Assembly: GCA_050084515.1 (NCBI GenBank) | Contig: CM114275.1 | Span: 18,848,001-18,912,000, forward strand | Length of the DNA stretch: 64,000 nt | Direction: 5' to 3' | DNA from: Blasia pusilla | Taxonomy: Eukaryota > Marchantiophyta > Marchantiopsida > Blasiales | Shown: piece by piece, positions 11,150 through 22,499 of the stretch | Position numbering within the stretch: position 1 is the first letter of the stretch | How the letters are laid out: the number at the start of each line of letters is the position of its first letter | Program-made: the position numbers and the translations under genes | Notes under the pieces: model-generated | The model's database searches: none | The model's input: the letters and a program-made list of their open reading frames with translations, nothing else | What the model was told of the DNA's origin: nothing

Positions 11150-12130
11150 TTGCTCAGGTACTCCTAAGTTGAAAATCCATGTCAAGCAGTTCAGGTCCAT
11201 CGCCTGACCCAATACTTGACGTCATGATGCCTCTAATAGTGAAGATACTTTCGTCACTCTTGTGGGGAATCCCATTGCTCGCTCTCGCTCATCGGCGTTG
11301 GGCTCCACCAACCTCTATACGTGGTCATCCCAAACCAAGCCAAGTCCGGCCTCCTTGAATGCAAAGGAAGCAAGAAAACTCACCAATATGGGAAAGGCTG
11401 CCCGTGGCATGCCAATCCTATTGACCACAGTCAACGATCATCGTGCCTTACTGCCTGTGATCGACGGCCCAGATCCAATATAGAATCCATCAACAAATCA
11501 AAGGGACGCTCCACTCTCGGATATGCCATGCGCAACACCTCGTGTGGTACCAAGTTGGTCCACCAAAGACGCGGGCGATGTGCTCGTGAACCCACACTCG
11601 CCGCATCCAATAGAATTGTCGGGCCAATCCATGCTCATACATGACGTGCACTTTTCACTACACGAGACCTCGAATCGCCCAAAATCGGTACATTCTCCAT
11701 ATTGTATGCTGGAGGACGAGATTGATGCTCCTGCAAGTGTCGCAACATCCGCATCATCTCCCAAAAGAACTTGGACCGAGAGTCAACTAATCCGCTACCC
11801 CGTCCAGCACTCGACTGGCCCTGACATGGCCAACCAGAAATGACCAAGTCTATGGTCCCTATCCGCTCCAAGTCCCGCGCCCCAACAATGAAATTTCCCT
11901 TGATAGGGAACTCTAGTAACCCTGAATAGCGGCCACAGACAACAAGTCGGGAAAATGGAGGCGTAACTGCGCCATATGGTGAAGTGAAGCGCGCCTCATA
12001 ACATCATCAATCTCCACATACAAATAATGCTACGCACGCACTCCAGCCTGCGAAACAACATCTAACCCAGTGTTGATCCCTCCAAAGAGATCCAACACCC
12101 AAATACCCTTCTCTGGGATGCACCACAAAA
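11150..12130 (-). pseudogene. Cytosine-C5 DNA methyltransferase domain inside pol (element A)
   Basis: Motifs in order on the minus strand: motif I VLDLFGGINTGL (about 12102-12067, S-adenosylmethionine binding), motif IV SGWPCQGQSSAGRG with the catalytic Cys (codon 11826-11824), motif VI MENVPILGD (about 11700), motif VIII SRAHRPRLWWTNLVP (about 11600-11550), motif IX-like DERERAMGFPT (about 11292-11264) and motif X VLGQAMDLNCLTWI (about 11214-11175). The enzyme family transfers a methyl group to C5 of cytosine. The order I-IV-VI-VIII-IX-X excludes the permuted plant DRM type; no chromo or BAH domain is seen, which argues against CMT or MET1. The frame carries at least two stops (after GVRA and after IQGY) and frameshifts after motifs VI and VIII. 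It lies between protease and RT exactly as in element C, so it belongs to the element and is not a host gene. Confidence 0.92.
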
Positions 12131-12386
12131 TCGGGATGGTGTCCAAAGGGGTCATAGCATCACTCTTGCCTACTTAGGGTTCCTCTGACCCATCACACTC
12201 TGGTGCAAACATCTCGCTCCATGCGGTCTACACATGCTCACTCGCTAAGCGTCGAAGTTCTCAGTCGAGCCCCAAAGCGGCACCTCCTCCACGGACTAAT
12301 GCGGCTACCATGACACTCCTCTCCATAGAAATGTCAAGAACGGGAGTATCCTCTACATGGAAATATCCCTCAATCAAATCACTAGG

Positions 12387-12982
12387 TCAAGTGATGGCAC
12401 TGCTAAATGCTGCTAAGGTCTCCATCTCTCCTAGCAGTCGCTCAATCACTGCACTTGTGAATCGAACGAATAATGAGCTAAGGCCCCCATCACCTGACTG
12501 CCATTCTAGTGTGTAGAACGCTGACTCCTCCCAATAATCTAGGGAAAATCCCATCAAGTATAACACTTCTTCACCAACCAAGACGTCGTAGGACTCTTCA
12601 TTAGTCACTATCGCCTTGGCTCACACCACGGACTCATCTGTAGGATGTCCCGGGAAAATCCTCACCACGACCTCCTGTCAGGTGATATACTGTGTGGTAC
12701 TACTCCACCCAAGGATGTCTATATCCAAAATGGAAAACACTCCACATCGGCTCTCGTCAAGCCCAATCCTTTGAATGACGCTTTCCCCAACATCAGGGGT
12801 TGCGCTCTTGAATCCAACAAGAAGCGTTGCGGACTAAAAGATCTACCTCCATGACTCACCAACTGGAAGACCTCTGCCCGGTTATCCAGCAACACAACAC
12901 CATGAGAAGCCATGGCATGCTCTATCACAGGTCTAGTGGGCATCCCCGCCATCCTAGCAGCCGCATCCGCCATGAATCTCAC
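12387..12982 (-). pseudogene. Retropepsin-type aspartic protease (element A), active-site mutant
   Basis: The flap-to-active-site block reads RFLLDSRAQPLMLGKA; element C has LLDSGAQPLMLG, the retropepsin DSGA pattern. Gly to Arg next to the catalytic Asp should kill the enzyme. A second block at 12608-12387 (DVLVGEEVLYLMGFSLDYW) is the C-terminal part of the protease, with the equivalent in element C at 49065-49295. The protease would cut Gag-Pol. Confidence 0.8.
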
Positions 12983-13700
12983 GTGGACGGCAAGAGCATC
13001 CGCTCCAAGGGCAGGTCCATCACCTCCTCTGCAATCACCTCTGAATGTGATCCAGGAACTCCAACTCCACGCTCATATAGCGTAGTGGCTAGCCATAACA
13101 CTTCGGTGGGCGTACCTCCCGATGTCATAACATTGGAAGTAGAAAATAGCGGAGCACGGTACACCATCAGGCCACCCCCAACATCGTACTCGACACAAGC
13201 TCCTCCTGAGCATCGGCAATAGGAGTCTTCGTACTTGTTTCTCCCATTGCTCTCCGTTCTTGCACACCAATAACATCACCAACTCTTTGGGACTCTGATC
13301 AGGACCTATCGATGGGGTCCTCATTGCCTCGGACAAGAGTGAAAGATTGAGGAAGCCTGGTCTCTTTCCTGGATTCCCCTCGCTGTGGATCCAACTTTGC
13401 GGCTGCTCCACGCATCATAACTACAGTGGCCTCCATCTGCGCAACCCCGCACATCCAACCAAGATCCTCCATATCTTTGGCTACTCCATATGATGTCGAT
13501 GCTATGGATCCCGCATCGGAAATGTCAATGCCATAGCGGCAATTTGCTGCTGTATCTAAGCAGCCATCCCAACCTCACGCCCGGCATCTCCTCCGACGCA
13601 TCTAGGTGGTGGGACTCTACCTCCTCTATGGGCAGCTCCACCATCTTGTCAGGCATTTCTAGCTCCTCGTCCCCTAGCGGGACCATCTAGTGCATGATCT
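12983..13700 (-). other. Gag-protease spacer region (element A)
   Basis: Collinear with 48103-48830 of element C. Low-complexity, Pro/Ala/Val-rich, several frames broken. No domain recognised. Confidence 0.5.
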
Positions 13701-14138
13701 CTAGCCCACCAGACAGGCTACTCGCTTGGGTGCCCTCTCTGGCCCTTGGTCCGGACATAACTCAGGGTGTAAATTGAAACACCTGGCGCGTGTGTGACCA
13801 AACCTCTTACAATAGTCCCACTGATAACCTCCTAGTGCAGCACCATCTCCTCCTCCATGCTGAGGCACACATCCATGACCTTGACGAGTGCAATCACGCT
13901 GATGATGGGCTCCACCACATGACCAACAAGTAATCATAGACGGCTGCTGCTGAGCCGCATATGAAGGTGCAGATCTCTGTGGCATGGCCTCCCGATATCC
14001 TCCCTGAGCTTGTGGTGCCACAGTCAACCTATCTCGGGGTCCACGTTGCTGCATTGGTGGTGCAGACAATCCTGATTGCGCGCTCTCGCCCAGAACCCAT
14101 GGTGTCGTGCGCCTACTCTCCTTGAACGTTAATCTTGT
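13701..14138 (-). pseudogene. Gag nucleocapsid with two zinc knuckles (element A)
   Basis: First knuckle CWSCGGAHHQRDC (C-X2-C-X3-H-X4-C, one residue shorter than usual; the same spacing occurs in element C). The second reads WDYCKRFGHTRARC, where the first Cys has become Trp; element C keeps CDYCHRYGHTRDRC. Zinc knuckles package the element RNA. The frame is cut on its 5' side by the solo LTR at 14139-14988. Confidence 0.85.
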
Positions 14139-14988
14139 TGTTGCGGAAGCGTGCGTTCTGTAGATCACGCTCTCAACGCTAATCTGCATCCAAACACGCA
14201 CTCTGGTTAGTCGAGTCTTGGATCAATAAGCGGGCTAACTTTCTGAGTTCCCATCTCGGTCTCTCATCAAGCTCAACCTTCCTTGTTTCGCGGTTTACAA
14301 CACGGGCAAGTCTCAAAAGACTTGGGATAGACTTTCTGGTCGGTTCAGGAACCTCAAACGGAGTTTTGCACTTGGCGGTTCTAACTGTCCAATGGACATC
14401 CAATGAGTCCCTAACTCAGACTCGCACGAAGTGAATCTCGGGTCGGAATCCAAGTGTGGCGTACAAAGTCCACTCCCTTGGATCAGGTTTGGGTTCCAAC
14501 GTCCAACTCCCGTTCCATCCCATGCCTCTAAGATGCCATTTGGTGCTCAAAGTCGGGATTCGTGTTCCAAGTCATCTTAGAGAGACTCCTCCTTTACTAG
14601 TACTTCTGGGGATCTCTAGGGATCCCTACACTTAGGGAAAGACACTCGGGCCTCTCAAATTGGCCCTCAACTCGATTGCTCTCACAATCATTTTTGGCCA
14701 ATATCTCAGTCTATACTTATGTGTTTGCTAAGATCTTTAGTGCATTGGAAGTGTCTCAAGATAAGCTCAACTCATCTCAAGTCTTGGCTCACGTTTGGTC
14801 TAGGTTTCCTGGTTGCAACCACTAATGCATGAAATGCACAACTCTTTTCCGCCTTTCATCTCTTGGACTTTTCCAAGAGATCTTTCCAAACGCCTCTCCA
14901 AAGCGCAAACATCGTCTCGTGACAACTTGAGTTCTAATGTTCCGCTTGGCGCCTATTTGGTGTTGTTTGGTTATGAGGGTTGCAACAC
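14139..14988 (-). mobile_element. Solo LTR of another family inserted in gag of element A
   Basis: On the minus strand it starts TGTTGCAACCC and ends CTTCCGCAACA, giving TG...CA ends with a 6-bp inverted repeat TGTTGC/GCAACA. Gag coding is interrupted after EESIATM and resumes at RLTFKESRR. A piece of the same LTR recurs at 28107-28150. The flanking 5-mers (CCATG and ACAAG on the minus strand) are only partly alike, so the target-site duplication is decayed or absent. Confidence 0.8.
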
Positions 14989-15916
14989 ATGGTGGCTATG
15001 CTCTCCTCCGCCATGTTGTGCTCAATATTCTTGGCGGTCCTAGAAACATCTCTCAACGTAGGGGAGATGTTCATAAGAAGCACCCCCTCCCGCACCGTGT
15101 CCGTAGGGTCTGGTCCATCATCACGTACCATGACCGGATAGCCTGAGACTTTGTCACCCCCTGAGTGACGTTGATCAATCGGCACAAGCGAGTGTAAGCC
15201 TCACGCAAACTCTCACCCGGGCGCCTCTAGAAGTCGTGGATGCTCCGCAACTTCTTTGTCCGTACCCCCTAGTAACTCGCCCTTAACTCAACAAAGAACT
15301 CAACCACGGGGTTGAACGTGGGACAAACCCGACTAGACGGTGCAATTGCTCCAATGCAAGTGACCCCTCCTAAAACATCACTAGTGGAAGAGGAAGTAGC
15401 CTCTTCTGACTCCTCCTCCCCCTCATCTAGGAACGGCTCCATCCATGACACATAGTGTGGGTCATAGTAGAGTCGCCATGCCTCATCTCCTAGGCATATC
15501 TATGGGAGAACTCATGGTAATCGTCCATGGGCGCCCCCTCTAAATGCTGGAACATACCGTTTCCATGTAAATGGGTTGAACTCTGTAGAGTTCCTAGTCC
15601 GTTTTGAGTCACACCAACTCCTAAACTCCGCAATGAAGTCGTGTAGCTCTATAGTGCCTACAACACCCGAAATCCTGTGCGGTCCTCTATCCGAGTCGTC
15701 CATCTCGTACGCCCAACTAGTAGGACCACTCAATGTGTATGCTGGATCACTAACACATTCCTTTACATGCTCCCCCCTCGTCTGAAGATGACACATAAGG
15801 AGATTGAAGTGGTCTCTCACGTGGAGACCCTCAAAACCTGCACCACTTCGGGTAAACCCTCCAAAGCTACTCTCAAGTCCACTACCTCGCCTCTCAAAAT
15901 CCTGAAAGGACGTCAT
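14989..15916 (-). pseudogene. Gag capsid region (element A), frameshifted
   Basis: Three fragments homologous to the element C Gag. 15916-15512 includes VVGTIELHDFIAEFRSWCDS and FNPFTWKRYVPAF. 15451-15269 includes FNPVVEFFVELRASY. 15185-14989 ends NIEHNMAEE. In element C these correspond to GTIDLDDFIQEFDTWCDF, FSPTVEFFRQLGKSY and RIELNMSEE. This is the retrotransposon Gag capsid fold, judged from the LREAFTRMRR-type core seen intact in element C. Confidence 0.8.
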
Positions 15917-17524
15917 GATGACCCTCGTGCCTCTCTCACACGATCACTCTCAATCTCGCAATTAATCCCTCAATCACTCAAACTAAACATACGGCACTCA
16001 ATCTACCCTCTCTCATTGAGACATATGTTGTTCGGCAACAAGCGGCGTGGTGCGGCAAATCAACTGATCTATCATCTCATCAAAAAACCATCCTCAACTC
16101 TTGACATCCCACAGAAGTCTATGTCCCCTACACCCATATATCATTGATGCTCTCAGCATCAGCACGAAACCAAACATCCCAAATAATTTCCCAACACCCA
16201 GAAATCCCTCACACATGCAAGGTAAGAGACTATAATAGGTAACCTGACAATAATATCGATGTCGCTCCTTGGCAATTGCAAATCTCGACCCTAACTCAAT
16301 CGTGAAGACAACTCCTCCAATCAATAAGTCGTACTCCTCTTCTACTAACGTTGCTCAAACCTTCTCAATATGTAGTGTGGATCCAGCGGTACGGCGCGGC
16401 ACTCGCGGCACGGAACGGCTACATAAGTGCACGACACTCGATAATGGGATGCAGCATATCCTCCTCAATCAGCAATACACACGCTCTTCTCCTTACTGAA
16501 GGAACGACTTAGCGATCGAGATGGTGCGGAGCGGCCACAAGCGGCATAGCGTGGCAATCGGCGGTGCATTGCGGCTACGGGCGTAACGGCACGGTGCTCG
16601 ATAGTTGTCGAGCGGCTACCAATCACAACGTAGCAGAATAAAATGAAAACTCAAACACCATAATCTGAGGTCACCTACCATCACTAGTTGATGACAAAAC
16701 TGCAATGTCGGTGGCGGCGAAAACAAAGTACGTGATGGCGGCAAGTTAGAGAATCAACGGTAGTCGTGGAAGACCCTCCACTCTGTAATGGCGGCAATGG
16801 CAACCAAGGGTGGACAACGGCTAAAGGCGGCTCTGAGCAACGCTAGGCGGCGGCGAAAACCGACGGTGGACGGTGGATAATGGACAATGGACTATTGACG
16901 ATGATGGTTGACCGGTGACGGTGACTATAACGACGTCAGCCGCCGCCGGCACGACGGCTGGTTTAGGGTTTGAACAATTTAACCCTTAAAATCACCTAGC
17001 AATGGCAATTTTGCAAGATTGACCATAACTTATTGCTTGCAACTCCAATTTGTGCATTATCTATTGCACAACGTGCACAGATCGTCACAGCTTCACGATC
17101 TACAACAAAATTAAAAAATATTTTGAATTGGATATTGTAGTAAAAATTGATAGGGACTGTCGTAAAGCCCAATGTCCCTTTCTCCTACACAAAATTTGGC
17201 AGCGCTTCTACGCTGATTTCTTCCAACAAAAATGTAAAACCTGTGAGAACACAAATCAACAAGCTATATGGTGCTCCCAATAGTATCGGCATGGAGCAAT
17301 TTTCCCCCATACTCAATTCCTATAAAAAATTGGGCAGCGCTTTGACGTGCCACTCTCCCGTATGAAAAAATCATGCAAAGAAAAATAGCAAACTTGCACG
17401 GCTCTTGCTTCAGTGAGCACTCCCATAAGCCATGAAGCGGGAAACATGGTCCCCCAACCTGCACCAAATATCGAGCAACCAGCGAGCTCCCCCATGAAGC
17501 TCTCTCACTCACTCATTATCTCTT
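15917..17524 (-). other. Untranslated leader of element A
   Basis: About 1.6 kb between A1 and gag, with no long frame. The part at 16370-16920 (plus strand) is rich in GCGGC/CGGCG runs. The block TTTGGTGCAGGTTGG (minus, about 17466-17452) has a counterpart TGGTGCGGGTTGATGG in element C at 44985 and may be a primer-binding site. Confidence 0.6.
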
Positions 17525-18016
17525 TGTAAAATAAGATCCAATCTCTCTCACAACACCATAGTTCTCATATGTGTGCACTCTCACATGTCTCTTTCAATGT
17601 TAAACCAAACCTACTCTCCTAATGAGAGGCTTGGGTTACACTCACAAGGCAAGGGACCATAGCTCTACCACCTCGTGCCAAGAGGTTCTCTCTCTCCTTG
17701 AGGTATATCCTTCTCCTCCCCCAAGCTCTCTCCATGGTAACCTATGCTCCCAAGTCACCTCCTTGGCTCTTGACCTGATATAGGAGGTCAAGGGCCACTT
17801 ACCAAAAATTGAAAGTCAACCATATACTCAAAATGGTACTTACCTAAAATATTAAGTTCCTCAATATGGCTCCAAATGAGCCAAAACAAAGGGGAAATCT
17901 ACTCTCTCAGGTTTCCCGGGGCCTCAACAGGTCATCCTCGACCTCCTGAGCCTATCCTCCACTATTCGAGAAGGCGTTCAACTAGATCTCATCGATCTAT
18001 CCTAAAAGACGTGACA
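17525..18016 (-). repeat. A1 repeat of element A (5' LTR-like unit)
   Basis: Starts TGTCACGTCTTTTAGG at 18016 (minus) and ends ATCTTATTTTACA at 17525, giving TG...CA ends. It aligns with A2 but, unlike A2, has no B repeat on either side: the leader follows directly and unrelated DNA precedes it. Confidence 0.88.
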
Positions 18017-20084
18017 AGTCCCAAATTATGATGTATGGTACTCCTACTTTGCAAGGTACACTTCAAAATCCCCCCCCCCCCCTGTCTTCTACGTCCATCT
18101 TCATCTTCATCTTCATTCATCATCTCCATTGTTCACTCATGTTTGATTTATGGTTGTCTCCATCCTTAGGTACAACCTTGTTTCCATCCATTTTGATCTG
18201 GCTTTGCCTATTCACTTTCGCATTTTTAACATCTCTATGAAGCCACTACTTGTGTCTGGGGAGGGAGTTTAGACCCAAAAGTCATAGATAATGAAGGTAG
18301 ATGAGAGTTTATTCTAGGGGAATTATTACCATAGATAGGATCAATTACCATGACCGCTAGTTCAAAAGGGGGAGGTATGGGAGATATTGGTAGGCATTGC
18401 CTCTCTAGTTTGATGGAGGGGGCCATGTTTTCTTGTTATCTCCATGCGTCGACCCACAAAGCCTCCTATTTGGAGACCCGTAAGTCATCTAATTAGGATT
18501 CAAAATACCCTTGTTGTCCCAAATTTTTCACTTGTTCAAGAATTTGTAACCACTTAGCGGCTAAGCATCCTAGATTTCCTAGATTTTGGATGAATGGTTC
18601 CTCCAATTGACCATAATGCTCTCATGTGCTTCTCACATCATCACCCCCTCGTGAGTCATGTTAGTGATTGAGGACACACCTTGGTAAGGAAAAACCTTTA
18701 TTGCTTCTCCTTGCATGATGGTGTCTCGACTACACCCAAAGAGGGGAAGTTGGTCATAGATCAAGGGCCGAATATAAATCCAGTGAAGTAGTATGTTTGT
18801 CACTGCAGGATCGGTGGGATTTTCGCCTTTCGTTTGTGTTGTGATAGTGTAGGGAATGCAGCAGCTCTTGCAGAAAATCGTGGGTACTACTTAGCCGAGG
18901 ATGTGACTTTTTTCAAGGGCTTGTGGATTACCTCTCAAGTTCATCTTCGAGTAGGTATGAGAGGATTAATGTCATTTTACACGGTTGACAACGAAGCCGG
19001 GTGTCCAATCTATCGTTGTCGAGCAGTTGTAGACATCAAGAAGCTTGAGAAAAAAATTGATCAAGTGATATCGAGACTTCGCAAACCATCTCGAAGCCTT
19101 CTGAGAAATCTGAGATTGATTCTTGGTTCCCATCTAGATACTCGACGAGCAACAACGAATCAAAAAATCATAATAGAAAGTAGGAGATCAAGCGGGCAAA
19201 TTATCAACAACTTTGTGATGCTATCCATCAACTTTGTGATGTTGTTCATCAACTCACTGAGCTTCTGTTTGCATTCGCTTTTGAAAGAGACCGTTGAACT
19301 CGATGGATATAGCTCATTTTCCTCCTTATATACAACTCTGTCTTGTTCAATCCCTATCACCAGGGGTAGTAGGGTAGCAGCTCACACTCTCGTATTCCTG
19401 CCTCAACATAATTCAAACACTCTCCTCAAATGTCTAGAGTTTTCTAGAGTTCATGTTATAAAGTTGTCGTCAATGACGTTGTTTGAGCATGTGCTCTTGT
19501 TATGTGTGTTTAGGGTCTCTATGCAGCAGACCAAGTAGTAGTTGGAAGAAACATCCCCAACATCATAAGCTGCAAATTTTCCCTGTGGATTTTAATTTGC
19601 GAGTATTTTCAGTAAGTAGTTCTTATTATAGCTTGCTAGTAAGTAGTTCTTGTTATAGCATGTTACCATCCTCATTGCCAAAGCTGTTATAATAATAATC
19701 TCTGTTGTAATCTCTACTTTTGAAACTCATAGAGTTCTAAAAACTCACTAACTCACTCTCATTTTCTCTCTCTCTCTCTCTCTCTACAAGTTTGATATGA
19801 TTCTTCAATGTCAAACTTAATGATTAACATTGGGTATCCTACAGAAGTTCACGTGCTAGTGTTGGGATATACTTCTTCGAGTGCTCTTACGCATGTGCAT
19901 TATACAGTCCCGTTACAACTTGGGGATACACAAACCTGAATCCATGGAGGAAATGCAATGTTTGTTGTAATATGAGCTAGTTTTGTAGAATTCTATAAGG
20001 GCACTATGGACCTTTCTTCCTTGTTTTTTTCCTATTTCAATTGAAACCATGTGAGGACCTACTACATCCCAACTAAGACTAGGT
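18017..20084. other. Unassigned 2-kb stretch with a 234-codon frame
   Basis: A plus-strand frame at 18834-19538 has no family I recognise. Its middle is compositionally simple, from a short repeat of atcaactttgtgatg near 19203-19250. A near-direct repeat agtagttcttattatagc / agtagttcttgttatagc lies near 19615-19665 and a (TC)n run near 19770. A C-run of 13 sits at 18070-18082. This may be decayed LTR-element sequence, but I cannot assign it. Confidence 0.35.
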
Positions 20085-21736
20085 TTGAGTAACCCTAGTA
20101 GGGAAAATGCTCACGATTTCAAGTTGTGGCAAAGGGAGCATGAACGAGCTCGTATACTAGGTACAAAAAGGGTCTTGTGCCCTTTCCGAGAGTGTAAGGG
20201 TGGATCTACTATATCTATCCAGAGAGTGGAGGAGCATTTGAGAAGATATGGACGGTCCCATCTTTGTCGAGTGCCAAAATCCAGAGCTGGATGGGACTCG
20301 TCGGATGATGAGTGGCTTGCTCATGACCAAGCCATTAAGAGGGAGTAAGGAGAGAAAATAATGCAATCAACCTTGCATGGTGTTCAGCTTCAACAAGAAA
20401 GTGTAAACCGGGATTCCCAAGACTCAGATGTTGGCCTTGATATCCATCATATGCTAGATTCAATTTTCCAGCAATATGACATACTTCATGAAGATGAAGA
20501 TGGGGATGACAATGCGGATGGGGTAGAGCCTGCTAGTGAGGAATGCAAAGAGGGAAGTGGAAACCAGGAACCAGAGTACAATGAGCTAGCGGACGCATGT
20601 AAGCCATTATTCCCCACTCCTAAAACTTCTATACTTGCTTTTGTGATGTTGATGTTTAACATCCAAACCACCCATAGCATCCCAAATGTTGTTGTAGATG
20701 AGATCTTGAAAGCTTTGGGTAAGATTGTTCTTCCCACAAGAAACATGGTTCCCCCAAGCTATTATGCCGCTAGGAAACTAATCAGTAAGTTGGGGATGGG
20801 TTACAATTCCATCCACGCATGCCCTAGTGGATGTGTCCTCTTTCGAGGAGACTCAATCGATGTAGATAATTTCCCAGTGTGTGGTAAGTCTAGGTTCAAG
20901 AAAATGGGAAGGTCATTGGTGCCCTCCAAAGTTCTACGACATTTCCTTGTTATCCCTAGGCTGAAGCGGATGTTTAGATGTAAGATCTTGTCTGAATTAT
21001 TAACTTGGGTACCAGATAACAAGAGCAAGGATGGATTGGTGAGACAAATTTTTTATAGCAAGGCGTGGCAGCATATGGACAATTCATATACTGAGTTTCT
21101 GCGAGAGAAGAGAATTGTAGGTTTGGGCTATCTTTGGATGGTGTAAACCGTTTTTCTAACAAATCAAGCTCATGGTCAACCTGGCCAGTGCTATTGGTAA
21201 ACAACAATCTGCCTCCTTGGATCCAAACCAAGAAATTTTTTGTGATGTTTGCTCTAATTATACCCGGGAAGGAGAGTGTCAATGCCCGAAACATCGACAC
21301 ATTTTTACTTCCTTTAGTAGAAGAGTTCCAAGAGTTGTGGAAAGGAGTCCAATTTCAAGATGTTAGGAAGTTAGACAGCCATTGGAATTTCACTTTTAGG
21401 GCAAGTCTCATCTGGACTATGAATGACTATCCTGCATATAAAACCATAGTTGGACAAAGTCATGGGGAAAAGCTTGGGTGTGCCATATGTGGACCAAGTG
21501 TTGATTCTGATTTTTCAAAATCGTGTGGAAAGCCCACATATGGTTGCCATCGGCGTTACCTTCTGATGAGTCATCAATGGAGGAGTTGTAGGTATGGTGC
21601 ACATTTCAATGGGAATGCAGAGCTTAGAGGCCCCATGCCTAGATTGACGGTAGGACAAAAATACAAAAAAAAAGGATTGACAATGACACATCGAGTCGTT
21701 ATGGATGACTCACTCAGTCACTTATCAAAGTTATGA
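20085..21736 (+). pseudogene. TNP2-like CACTA transposase (Transposase_21 family), 5' part
   Basis: Reads KLWQREHERARILG and SSDDEWLAHDQ; one in-frame TAA at 20346; then LISKLGMGYNSIHACPSGC, VLFRG and FPVCGKSRFKK. A frameshift near 21130 follows, then DGVNRFSNKSSSWSTWPV, NNLPPW, LIIPGKES, DTFLLPLVEEFQELW and LIWTMNDYPAY...LGCAIC. These blocks in this order are the hallmark of TNP2-type transposases. The protein stops near 21680, so the last part of the catalytic domain is deleted. Transposase would bind the subterminal repeats and cut the element out. Confidence 0.88.
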
Positions 21737-22236
21737 TCACAAAGAGAACTACGATAGTCATAAGTAACAAAACTAAATGGGTAAAAATTTGCAAGTATGA
21801 CTAAGTTTATACAAATGACCAAGCATGTCAAGCAAGAGGACTGGCCAAATGACTCATAGAGTCATAAAACCCAAATGGCAACTATAGCATGCCACTTGTA
21901 ACCCTCTTATAGGATACAATCTCATCAAACCTTGCCAAAACAAGATGGATGACTAGCCTAGTCATACAGCATGACTCCAACTACCAAGTATTTTTTTTGT
22001 AGTCCACGTCATTTGATGAGCTAGCATCCACGTCATGTGATGATGTGGCATTATGTCCATGTCATATTGATGACATGGTCATGGAGCATGACTCCTTGGT
22101 TTAGTTAGATACCAACATCCATGTAAGCTAACCCCTTATAGTTGTAAGGGTCATGACCGGTAAATGGCTTTTGTGTCTACAAGAGTCACTAGTTATTCCC
22201 ACTTGTGGAAGGATATAAATGACTTAGATGAGTCAT
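21705..22236. repeat. Four spaced palindromes ATGACT-N5/6-AGTCAT (CACTA subterminal repeats)
   Basis: Copies at 21705-21720 (last base altered), 21849-21865, 21949-21965 and 22219-22236 (6-bp spacer). Two are followed by aaaac(c). Such subterminal arrays are binding sites for the CACTA accessory protein in known elements; here that role is inferred from position. Confidence 0.8.
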
Positions 22237-22499
22237 AAAACCTAGTCACGAAACCAGGATTTTGTTCTAGTGGATGTAGATGGTTTGAGCCGTAACCCAT
22301 GCCCGAGTTAATGAGATGTAATTGGAGCTCGTTGGCATGGTGAGAGTGATGAGAAGTTTGTGTCTGGATGGCACGCGTCATCCTTTTTGGGCTTGTTGGC
22401 TATGGAGAGCTAGATTGGTCAGACTTTGATGGCAAGGTCTGATGGAGAGTCCTTAGATCCAGAGGCCGGTGAGGAGACGATATATGGCCGAGATATTCA

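Larger units (their letters stand above)
6740..18016 (-). mobile_element. Retroelement A: gypsy-type, methyltransferase- and PHD-bearing, split direct repeats
   Basis: Read on the minus strand: A1 terminal repeat (18016-17525), leader (17524-15917), gag (15916-13701, split by a solo LTR), protease (about 12982-12387), cytosine-C5 methyltransferase (about 12130-11150), reverse transcriptase (10857-10110), RNase H (9776-9347), integrase with PHD finger (9322-7775), B1 (7593-7459), A2 (7458-6871), B2 (6870-6740). The polyprotein is broken by many stops and frameshifts. It keeps the RT catalytic YIDDI but has lost the protease glycine (DSRA for DSGA) and one zinc-knuckle cysteine. Subfamily A/B shares its terminal repeats with element B and with the solo unit at 58971-59516. 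Confidence 0.9.
20085..22272 (+). mobile_element. Truncated CACTA (En/Spm) DNA transposon with subterminal palindromes
   Basis: Contains a TNP2-like transposase followed by a non-coding tail with four ATGACT-N5/6-AGTCAT palindromes. It ends at 22272 in TTCTAGTG, the TAGTG 3' terminus expected for a CACTA element. Immediately after it, retroelement B sequence begins mid-RNase H, so the CACTA element appears to have inserted into B. I could not find the 5' CACTA terminus (expected CACTAGAACAAAATCC) upstream, and the 5' half of B is missing, which implies a deletion. Confidence 0.8.
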
